A stretch of DNA of 64,000 bases from a bacterium. Lineage in GTDB: Bacteria > Desulfobacterota > Deferrisomatia > Deferrisomatales > Deferrisomataceae. Of the stretch, positions 17,825-25,700 are shown piece after piece (the first letter of the stretch is position 1; each line of letters begins with the position of its first letter). The DNA lies in NCBI GenBank assembly GCA_027021615.1, contig JALUTY010000021.1:1-64000 (forward strand), read 5' to 3'. The notes beneath the pieces are model-generated. The model saw only the letters and a program-made list of their open reading frames with translations, was not told where the DNA came from and did not search any database. A program made the position numbers and the translations under genes.

Positions 17825-18409
17825 GTGCGAGTGGACGCTGTGGATACCGTGGCCCCCAGATCTCCCCTGACTCCGGCAGCGTTCGCCTACGCCGCAGCAT
17901 CGGTGGTGGCGCTCCTGATCCTGCCCCATCTGCGTGCCCCTCTCGTGCGGTACGGTCAACCTCACCCCGGCGCCCTCCTGCTCGGAACGGCACCGTCGAC
18001 CGGGGCCAGCTTGGGCCTCGTCCTGGGAGCTTTGCTCACCGCGGCCGGCCAGGCTGCAACCCGGTTCACCCGTTGGGGCCGGAGGCTCGACGCCTTGCTG
18101 GCCCGGCTGGTAAAGGGTCTCCATCCGGCGGACGCCGTCTTGTTGGCCGCCCTGAGCGCCCTTGCCGAGGAGCTGGTGTTCCGGGGGATCCTCCTCCCTT
18201 ACCTGGGGCTCTGGGGGTCCTCGGCCCTGTTCGGGCTCGCCCACTGGATTCCCCGGGACGGGCTGTGGCCGTGGGGGATGTGGGCGTTTGTGGCCGGTCT
18301 GATCCTCGGCCAGGCCGCTTTGGCCATGGGCGGGCTCTTGGCCCCCATGGTAGCTCACTTCGTGGTCAACGCCGTGGGTCTCCTGCTCCTTTCGTGGAGA
18401 AGGCCGTGA
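17825..18409 (+). CDS. CPBP family intramembrane glutamic endopeptidase
   Basis: A 194-residue membrane protein with about six hydrophobic segments. The CPBP (CAAX protease, Abi) motifs are present: AEELVFRG near residue 115, FGLAHW near 137 and HFVVN near 178. Such proteases cut within membranes; in bacteria the substrates are mostly unknown. The start is a GTG at 17825 with a weak ribosome site. Its TGA overlaps the GTG of the DUF1848 gene. Confidence 0.8.
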   Translation: MRVDAVDTVAPRSPLTPAAFAYAAASVVALLILPHLRAPLVRYGQPHPGALLLGTAPSTGASLGLVLGALLTAAGQAATRFTRWGRRLDALLARLVKGLHPADAVLLAALSALAEELVFRGILLPYLGLWGSSALFGLAHWIPRDGLWPWGMWAFVAGLILGQAALAMGGLLAPMVAHFVVNAVGLLLLSWRRP

Positions 18410-19275
18410 TCGTGTCGGCCAGCCGCCGCACCGACGTCCCGGCCCTGTACCCTGTCTGGCTCCGGCAGCGGTTGGCCCAGGGCCGAGCTCGCGTGGTCCA
18501 CCCGTTTCGCCCTTCCCTGGTTCGCACGGTGGACCTGCGCCCCCGGCCTGCCGGCACGATGGACGCACTGGTTCTGTGGACCCGTACCCCCGGCCCCCTG
18601 CTCGGGGACCTCCAGGAGTGGCAGCGCAGGGGGGTCCGGTCAGTCTGGCTGGTTACGATTACCGGGTACCCCCCGGAGCTCGAGCCCCACGCCCCGCCTG
18701 CCCCGGCCGCACTCGCGGCTCTGGAGGAGCTGTCGCGCCAGGTGGGGGCCCGGCGGGTGGCCTGGCGCTATGATCCGGTGCTCTTCGCCCCGGTCCTCGG
18801 CATCGACCCGGCGTGGCACCGCCGCAACTTCGGCCGCCTGGCTGGCCGACTCTCAGGCCGGGTGGACCGGTGCATCCTGAGCTTGTACGACCCCTACCGG
18901 GCTCCGGAGGGGCGGTTCCGACGAGCGGGTCTGCGCGTGCACACCCAAGGCGGAGCCGAGCTCGCCCGGGACCTGGCGGGCATCGCGGACCGGCACGGCA
19001 TTCCGATCCGCACCTGCTGTGAGGATCTGGAGGATGCCGGCGTCCCCCCGGGCGCCTGCATCGACGGGCGGTGGCTTCAGCACCTGTGGGGCATCGCAGG
19101 GGGGGCACGCAAGGACCCCGGACAGCGCGCGGCCTGTCGGTGTGCCCCGTCCGTGGACATCGGGGCCTACGACACGTGCGCCCACGGCTGCCTGTACTGC
19201 TACGCGACCCGCGCCGGGGACCGGGCCGCGGCCCGGCACCGGGCCCACGACCCTACCCAGGAGGCGTTGGGGTGA
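18406..19275 (+). CDS. DUF1848 family protein
   Basis: A 289-residue protein that opens with VIVSASRRTDVPALY, the DUF1848 signature, followed by LVLWTRTPGPLL and WRYDPVLF. The C-terminus has CCEDLEDAG, CRCAPSVDIG and CAHGCLYCYA, a cysteine set resembling a radical-SAM or photolyase-like iron-sulfur site. The family function is not known. The GTG start at 18406 overlaps the previous stop and has GGAGAAGG just upstream; its own stop overlaps the CYTH start. The three genes are translationally coupled. Confidence 0.85.
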   Translation: MIVSASRRTDVPALYPVWLRQRLAQGRARVVHPFRPSLVRTVDLRPRPAGTMDALVLWTRTPGPLLGDLQEWQRRGVRSVWLVTITGYPPELEPHAPPAPAALAALEELSRQVGARRVAWRYDPVLFAPVLGIDPAWHRRNFGRLAGRLSGRVDRCILSLYDPYRAPEGRFRRAGLRVHTQGGAELARDLAGIADRHGIPIRTCCEDLEDAGVPPGACIDGRWLQHLWGIAGGARKDPGQRAACRCAPSVDIGAYDTCAHGCLYCYATRAGDRAAARHRAHDPTQEALG

Positions 19276-19760
19276 AGATCCAATGGGAGTGCGAACGAAA
19301 GTTCCTCGTCCACCCGACCGCGCTTCCGGCCCTCCCCCGGGGCATCCGCATCGAGCAGGCCTACCTGGGGTTCGAGCCGGTCGTCCGGGTGCGGCTGGAG
19401 GGCGACCGGGGGGTCCTCACGGTCAAGGGCCCCGGGCTTCGGGCCCGGAGGGAGGTGAACCTCAGCATCCCGGCCGAGGCGGCCCGGGCGCTCATCGAGC
19501 TCCGGGTCGAAGGCACCACCGTCATCCGGAAGACCCGTCACCTGGTCTTGCACGGAGGCCATGTGTGGGAGGTGGACGTGTTCGCCGAGCCGTTCCAGGG
19601 TCTCGTCACCGCCGAGGTGGAGCTCCGGAACCCTGACGAGGACCCTGAGCTGCCGCCGTGGGTGGGTCAGGAGGTGACAGATCATCCCCGATTCCAGAAC
19701 GCCGTCCTGGCCCGCACCGGGCGGGTCCCGCCACCGCCGTCCCCCGAGCCGAAGGAGTGA
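19272..19760 (+). CDS. CYTH domain protein
   Basis: A 162-residue protein with the CYTH start motif WECERKFLV (consensus EIERKFLV), then RVRLEGDRGVLTVKG and REVNLSI, and acidic strand residues such as WEVDVF and VTAEVEL. CYTH enzymes form an eight-stranded tunnel that binds triphosphates (tripolyphosphatase, thiamine triphosphatase or adenylate cyclase type IV); short stand-alone bacterial forms are often tripolyphosphatases. The start is a GTG overlapping the DUF1848 stop. Confidence 0.85.
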   Translation: MKIQWECERKFLVHPTALPALPRGIRIEQAYLGFEPVVRVRLEGDRGVLTVKGPGLRARREVNLSIPAEAARALIELRVEGTTVIRKTRHLVLHGGHVWEVDVFAEPFQGLVTAEVELRNPDEDPELPPWVGQEVTDHPRFQNAVLARTGRVPPPPSPEPKE

Positions 19761-19766
19761 CGAGCC

Positions 19767-20120
19767 ATGGATACCCGCGTCCGGCCTGGCGACGTGATTC
19801 TCGTGAACGTGGAAGACAAACCCGCCTTCTTCGGCCGGGTAGAGGAGATCCTTCCGGACGTGAAGGTGGGATGGAGGCGCATCCGATTCACGGTGCTCAC
19901 CGTGCCGCTCCAGGAGATGACATGGATCCTGGAGCCTTCTCAGATCGACGGCGAACCCTTCACCATGGGGGGCACTCCCATCCGGATCGATCGGCTCCCC
20001 GATCCGGCCGCATTCCAAGGGGAGCCCCAGGAAACGGTGTCGGAGGAGCGGCCCGATCCCGCGCCGGCTAGGCCCAAGGTGATCGCGTTTCCGGGACCGA
20101 AGAAGCCCCCTGCCGAGTGA
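19767..20120 (+). CDS. conserved hypothetical protein
   Basis: A 117-residue soluble protein with the core VRPGDVILVNVEDKPAFFGR, EEILPDVKVGWRRIRF and VPLQEMTWIL, then GEPFTMGGTPIRID. I recall similar proteins in Desulfuromonadales with the same order of motifs, without a function. AAGGAG lies nine bases before the ATG and the gene follows the CYTH gene by 6 bp, so it belongs to that operon. The C-terminus is proline-rich and probably disordered. Confidence 0.65.
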   Translation: MDTRVRPGDVILVNVEDKPAFFGRVEEILPDVKVGWRRIRFTVLTVPLQEMTWILEPSQIDGEPFTMGGTPIRIDRLPDPAAFQGEPQETVSEERPDPAPARPKVIAFPGPKKPPAE

Positions 20121-20161
20121 TACTCAAGTTGCACTCAAAGCTATTGGCCCCACGCCCAGAG

Positions 20162-20346
20162 GGGCAAAGGACCTGTCGGAGGGCCGGGCGCGGCCCCTGG
20201 GCTCGCCGTGCAGCGCCTCCGGCGTCTGGACTGAGAACTGCTGAGGACTCCAACGGGTTGCCATGGAGACAGCTCCCCCGCCCCGTGCCTGCGCGGCGAA
20301 TCTCAATGCCTGGCTTCGCTCCCGGCCGGAGGCAGGTCCCTTGCCC
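20162..20346. repeat. 185-bp hairpin element, copy D
   Basis: Starts gggcaaaggacctgtc and ends ggcaggtcccttgccc, so like copy B it has gggcaa/ttgccc at the ends instead of gggcat/atgccc. It fills most of the gap between the converging plus operon and the minus XdhC genes. Confidence 0.9.
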
Positions 20347-20401
20347 CGCCCCCAGATGCGTATCCGACGGATGGCAACTTGGTATGAGGGCGAGGGCCGG
20401 G

Positions 20402-20728
20402 TCACTCGCGGTGCATCGGCTCCACGAAGATCCACATGCGCCCGCCACACACGTCGCCGCCCCGGGTGCCCAGGTCGTCCGTGAGGTCCACCTCCACGAG
20501 CTCGGGCCGCCCCGTGACCAGCAGAACCCGAAGGGCCGCGCTCTTCACCTGGCTCTCGCCGCACCCCCCCCCCACCGAGCCGTAGGTGGTGCCGTCGGCG
20601 CACACGATCATCTTCGCCCCCACCTCCCGGGGGGTGGACCCGCCGGCCCCCACCACGGTGGCCAGGCACGTCGCCACCCCGGCGTTGCGCAGCTCCACCA
20701 CCTTCTCGAAGACCTCCCGGTCGGTCAT
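20402..20728 (-). CDS. small XdhC/CoxI-type protein (N-terminal domain only)
   Basis: A 108-residue protein made of an XdhC_CoxI domain: VATCLATVVGAGGSTPREVG, then GSVGGGCGES and GTRGGDVCGGRMWIFVEP. The GGGCGE and GDVCGG motifs are those of XdhC proteins, which insert sulfurated molybdenum cofactor into molybdenum hydroxylases. Its ATG overlaps the stop of the larger XdhC gene (ATGA). No molybdenum hydroxylase gene is seen in the window. Confidence 0.85.
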   Translation of the reverse strand: MTDREVFEKVVELRNAGVATCLATVVGAGGSTPREVGAKMIVCADGTTYGSVGGGCGESQVKSAALRVLLVTGRPELVEVDLTDDLGTRGGDVCGGRMWIFVEPMHRE

Positions 20729-21498
20729 GACCCTTCCTCCACGGCCCGACGGAGCAGCCGGGCCTGCCCCGGGCCTTTCCGGCGCACGCACACCAACTCC
20801 GACACGATCGACAGGGCGATCTCGGCGGGGCTCTCCCCCCCGATGGGCAAGCCGATTGGGGTGAACACGTCCCGCAGGCGATCCCGAGGGGTCCCCTGGC
20901 GCCCCAGCATCTCCAGCACGAAACCCACCCGCCGCCGGCTCCCGATCAGGCCCACGTAAGCCGTGGGTCGCCGGAGCACCGCTTCCAGGCACTCGGCGTC
21001 GTGCTCGTGCCCTCGCGTGATCACCACCACGTACCAGTGGGACCCCAGGGGCATCTCGGCGAGGGCCTCCCGGAAGTCCCTGGCTATTACCCGGCACCCG
21101 GGGAACCGGTCGGGATGGGCGAAGTCGGGCCGGTCGTCCAGAACCGTCACCCGGAACCCTACAGCCCGTGCGAACTTGGCCAACGGAACTGCGATGTGAC
21201 CGGCCCCGCACACCAGGACCGAGGTTTCCGGCGCCAGGGTGTCCAGGAACACCCGGTGCCCCTCGGGGATCATCACCCAGCCCCGGCGGAGGTCCGCGAG
21301 CGCACCGCAAGCGGCCCGGGTGATCTGCCGATCCAGCTCCGGAAGCCCCGTGGTCCCCTCCACCTCGCCGTCCGAAAGCACCAGAAGATGCCGGCCCACC
21401 CGGTCTTCGTCCTCTGAGGCCACCACGGTGGCGAGGCAGACGCTTCGCCCCTGCTCCAACAGATCGCACACCCTCTCCCAAAGGTCGGTCGACACCAC
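20725..21498 (-). CDS. XdhC family protein with Rossmann domain
   Basis: A 257-residue protein with a diverged N-terminal XdhC_CoxI part (SVCLATVVASEDEDR) and a C-terminal Rossmann domain (VLVCGAGHIAVPLAKFARAV, VTVLDDRPDFA, YVVVITRGHEHD, IGSRRRV). The pair of a split and a two-domain XdhC is typical of loci serving selenium-dependent or other molybdenum hydroxylases. I chose the GTG at 21498 because AGGAGAGAA precedes it; the open frame runs 400 bp further but that part is leader and octamer repeat. Confidence 0.85.
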   Translation of the reverse strand: MVSTDLWERVCDLLEQGRSVCLATVVASEDEDRVGRHLLVLSDGEVEGTTGLPELDRQITRAACGALADLRRGWVMIPEGHRVFLDTLAPETSVLVCGAGHIAVPLAKFARAVGFRVTVLDDRPDFAHPDRFPGCRVIARDFREALAEMPLGSHWYVVVITRGHEHDAECLEAVLRRPTAYVGLIGSRRRVGFVLEMLGRQGTPRDRLRDVFTPIGLPIGGESPAEIALSIVSELVCVRRKGPGQARLLRRAVEEGS

Positions 21499-21517
21499 TT
21501 CTCTCCTGTTCTTTTTC

Positions 21518-21549
21518 GCTGGGAGGCTGGGAAGCCAGAAGGCCAAAAA
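21518..21549 (-). repeat. octamer array, 4 units
   Basis: Units gctgggag, gctgggaa, gccagaag, gccaaaaa, followed by accttttttcg. It ends 20 bp upstream of the XdhC start, with the ribosome site between. Confidence 0.7.
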
Positions 21550-21769
21550 ACCTTTTTTCGTCTCCAGCCGCCGGCGCCGCAAGCACGCGCCTGTCTCGTC
21601 GCCACGCGCATAATAGTAATAACACGAAACCGACGGCTCGATCGAAACCGCCGGGGGTTGCACGCCCGCCCCGCCGTGGTAGGGTAGGACGATCCCATGA
21701 CGCACCGGCACGGACGGCCCTCCCCTTTGCCGCACGACGCGGACACTTTCGGGGGTACGGGGGAGGCCC

Positions 21770-22726
21770 ATGGATCCTTTCGCCTTTTGCCGGAACCGTC
21801 CGTTCCCTCCCTCGTCCCGCGGGGGCTTCGCCCTGGCGGCCACCATGATGCTCCTGGCCATCCTGAGCGTGCTCGGGGCGGCCGCGCTCCAGTCCACCAC
21901 CCTCGAGGTGCAGATCAGCGCCTGGGACCGGGACGCTCGAACGGCAGCCTATGTGGCCGAGGCCGGTCTCGAGGAGGCCCGATACTACGTGGCCCGGGGC
22001 TGGGGTAAGCTGGGCTCAGCCTCCTCGGCTGGCCCCGGCGCGGTGGAGGTGTCGGTGCCGACCCCGATCCTTCCGGCCGTGCCCTGGGATTCTGGATCGT
22101 GTCTGTACACCGGGTTCACCCTCTACGACGCCTCGGCCACCGCCTACACGGTGCAGGACTGTTCCGGTCAGCGGGGGGCGGCCCGTTTTCGGCTCGCCGT
22201 GGCGGTCGGGACGCCGGCGGAGGGCCGGTTCTTCCTGGTTCGGGAGATCCCCGCCGCCACGGTCTCTGGCACCGCCCTGGAGGTGCCCGCCCCGGATTGG
22301 GCCGTGGCCTCGTCCCCCGGCACCTGGGACGGGTGGGTCGTGTGGGACGGAGGCGACCGGGCTTACCGGGTCGTGGCTTCCGACCGGGACTCGGTGGCCG
22401 GCACGGTGATCCTCCGACTCGACGCCTCACCCGGACCCGGGCCCTACCGCATGGGGCGCCACCCTTGGATCGCATCGCTCGCCTCGGGCGCCGCCCCCCC
22501 CGGGGACGCGGCCCTGGCCTCGGCCGACACCTGGGACCGGGACTTCCCGGTGGCCGGGGGCACGGGACGTGCGTCGGTGCGGGCCGAGGCCAGCGGTCCC
22601 GGCGAGTACCGGGTGGTGAGCCCTGGCCTAGTGGGACGTAGCCGAGGGCTGGCCCAGATGGTCGTGCGCCGAACCGGCCTCCCCGAGCAGGCCGTGACGA
22701 GCTGGAGGGTGGGGCATGAGGAGTAA
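21770..22726 (+). CDS. PilX-like type IV pilus minor pilin / assembly protein
   Basis: A 318-residue protein. After a short leader, SRGGFALAATMMLLAILSVLG is the PilX N-terminal hydrophobic helix, followed by AALQSTTLEVQISAWDRDARTAAYVAEAGLEEAR, the conserved PilX pattern. The rest is a beta-rich ectodomain with few cysteines. GGGGGAGG lies four bases before the ATG. It overlaps the next gene by 11 bp, so the two pilin-like proteins are made together and probably form a pilus tip or secretion pseudopilus complex. No PilV, GspH or pilus motor genes lie nearby. Confidence 0.8.
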   Translation: MDPFAFCRNRPFPPSSRGGFALAATMMLLAILSVLGAAALQSTTLEVQISAWDRDARTAAYVAEAGLEEARYYVARGWGKLGSASSAGPGAVEVSVPTPILPAVPWDSGSCLYTGFTLYDASATAYTVQDCSGQRGAARFRLAVAVGTPAEGRFFLVREIPAATVSGTALEVPAPDWAVASSPGTWDGWVVWDGGDRAYRVVASDRDSVAGTVILRLDASPGPGPYRMGRHPWIASLASGAAPPGDAALASADTWDRDFPVAGGTGRASVRAEASGPGEYRVVSPGLVGRSRGLAQMVVRRTGLPEQAVTSWRVGHEE

Positions 22727-25700
22727 GCTCGGGTTCCGAGGGCTTGCAAACCCCCGCCGGCCATCTCCCGAGGGGGAACCGCCCCCCCGGGCGGAACGGG
22801 GCGCGGCGGGCGGGTTCACCCTTGTGGAGCTCCTGGTCGCCCTGGCCGTGGCCGGGATCTTCCTCTCCTTGCTGTACCAGGCGTTCCTCGTGCAGGAGCG
22901 CTCCTACCGGGTACAGGAGGACGTGGCGGACGCACGCCAGAATGCCAGGGTGGCGGTGGACGAGCTCTCTCGGGCCCTCATGAGCCTGGGTGCCGGGACC
23001 GATGTGGAGGGCGGGCAACCCCGGTTCCTGGTGGCCCACGAAAACGAGATCACGTTCACGGCCAACCTGTCCGCGGATCACGACGCCCAAACACCGGGCG
23101 CGACCGTCCCTGGTGCCGGCACCGGGGACCCGTACGGCACGTTTCCCCCCGGCACCTACGCCGGCTCCCCGGCCGAGACCTACCGATACCGGCTGGTACG
23201 CCGATCGGGGGAGGACCTCTTCACACTGATGCGCGAGATCAACGGCGGACCCGACCAGGCCGTGGCCCTTCTGATCGCCGATCCGGACCGAGCCGGCCCC
23301 CTGTTTCGGTACTGGGGAGACTTCGATGGCAACGGCACCGAGGAGTGGCTCGACCGCGTGGACCGAGCCACCAGCCCGCGTCTGGCGGCCGGAGAGCCCC
23401 TGGAGGTCCTGGTCCGACGTATCGAGATACGGGTGGTGACCGAACCGCCCAGGCCGGATCCCCGGTTCCCGGGGCCCGGCGGAGTGCGACAGACCCGGCT
23501 GGTCACGTCGGTGACCCCCCGAAACCTCTGGGACTGCCCGAGGGTGGTGCCGGCATCGACCCTGGGCCCCCTCCGGGCCCCGGACCTCCGGGGGACCACC
23601 ACACCGGTCGAGTTCCGGGTGCTCCGGGGCTCCGCTCCAGAGGAGGGCCGCACCGTACGGTTCACCCTGACCGGCCCCAGCGGCCACGGCGTGGCGCTGG
23701 CGTCGACCCAGGCCGCCACGGACGCGGACGGGTACGTGCAAGCCCAGGTGGTGTGGCCCCCCGCCTGCGCCGACCTTCCCGAAGGCACGTACACCGTGAC
23801 CGCGCGCACGGCCGAGCCCCCCACCCTGCTGACCCCCTTCGGCGCGTGCACCCCACGCCAGGTCACGATGACCGCCACCGTGGGGCCGGGGCTGCCGCAG
23901 CGGGTCGCGTTCGACCTGGCGCTGCTGGAGGTGTCCAGCTGCGGGGGCGAGGGGCAGACCGGATTCCGGGTCCTGGATGCGTGCGACCGCCTGGTGGACC
24001 CGGCCGACGCAGCCGCCCACCCGGCTGAGCTGGAGATCGGGCCGGACCCGGAGTTCGGGACCCTGGAGCCCCGGACCCTGGACCAGCCCTCGGGCGTCCT
24101 GGTGTACCGCTCACGCTCAGACGACTACAGCCGGTACGCCGTGCCCCGCTCTCCTGCCGACCCCAACCGGTTCCCGGCGTGGATCCAGACCGACACCCTG
24201 AGCGGCCGGGTGGACGTGGAGGTGATCCTCTCGCCCCGCCGGCTCCTGGGACCCACCGCCCACATCCCATCCACCGCGTTCACAGACTGCCCCGATCCGT
24301 CGGTTCCCGTGGTGGACACCTTTGGCGTGGAAGACGCCTGCGGCAACGCCCTGTGGACCCTGGCAGGCACCGGCGAGGCGGTGAGGACGGAGCTGGTTCC
24401 CCAGAGTGGGCCGGCCACGGACCAAGGCGCGATCTCTTCCCCGGGAAACCGGGCGACCCTAAGCCCTGATCCCGTGGACGTGGTCCGGCCCGACCCGAGC
24501 GCCGTAGCCCCCGGCACCTTCAGCGTGGCCTACCTTCCTCCCACCTGCTCGGTGGGGGGGATCCCCTATGCCCCGAGGCTCCGGCTCACGCCCACCTGGG
24601 CCCTGTCAGGCCCTTCGATCCTGCCGGTGCACGTCGCACCGTGCACCGGCTGCGGCGTCCGGGTGCTCGACGTGTCCGGCACGGCCGCAACCAGCTGGAG
24701 CCGGGCCTGCGAAGGCCAGATGGACGTCCTTGTGACCCAGTGCGTGCCGGCCGGCACCACTGTGGAGCTCGTGGTCGTACCCCGGCTCGGCAGTCTGGGA
24801 CTCCCCAGCTTCGACCGGAACCGTCCGCTCCAGCGGGCTCGGGTCACCTTCTCCACCGCCGGCCCGGGCCAGACGGCTCGACTGCCGCTGTACCTGGGCT
24901 CGGCCCAGACCGGGGACGGGTTTCGGATCAAGGCCTACGTGCCCGACCAGGCGACCTCTTCCGCGATGGGGGGGGTGAGCTGTGCCTCGGAGCTGGTCTC
25001 GGTGGACACCGCTTGCTCGGAGATCCTTATCAGCGCGGTCGCCGACAACCCGGGTGCCGTACCGAACCGACCCCGGGCCGAGGACACCCCGTTGTGCGCG
25101 GCAGAGGGCAACGCGGTGTTCTTCCGGGTGAAGGACTGCGACCAGAACCGCCGGGACTACGCGGCCGACGACATCCAGCGCACGGTGGGCTCCACTCGGG
25201 GGCTGGTGGTGCAGGTGCTCGACACCGATGGAACCGTGCTGGACGAGGAGGGACCGGATCTGTTCGAGGTGGACGTCCACGGTACCCGGGCCACGGACAG
25301 CCCGTACTTCCAGGGCAGCCTCGTGGTGACCCAAGACCCCACCGACACCGCCGCCAGCGGGCGCCTGTTCGCCCCGTCGGACCGGGTGGTCACGGTGCGG
25401 GCGACCTACTTCGACCCGGACGACCCGACCGACCGCAACTGCGTGGCTGAGGCGCTGCTGGTACCGCCCCTGCCCCTGTGCCTGACCCTACCGGCCGCCA
25501 CCTTCGGGGACTGGACCGGCCCCTTGACCGTCCACGGCGGTGACGCGGTCGTGGCGGGAGACTGGCGGTTACCCCCGGCCCCGGTTCTCGTCGCCAAAGA
25601 ACCGACCGCTCCCCTGCTAGGGACCCTTCGGACCGATCGGTTCCTCAATGTGTACGTGGGGGGCGTCGTCTCCGTGGGAGGCGCCGCCCTGACCCCGGCC

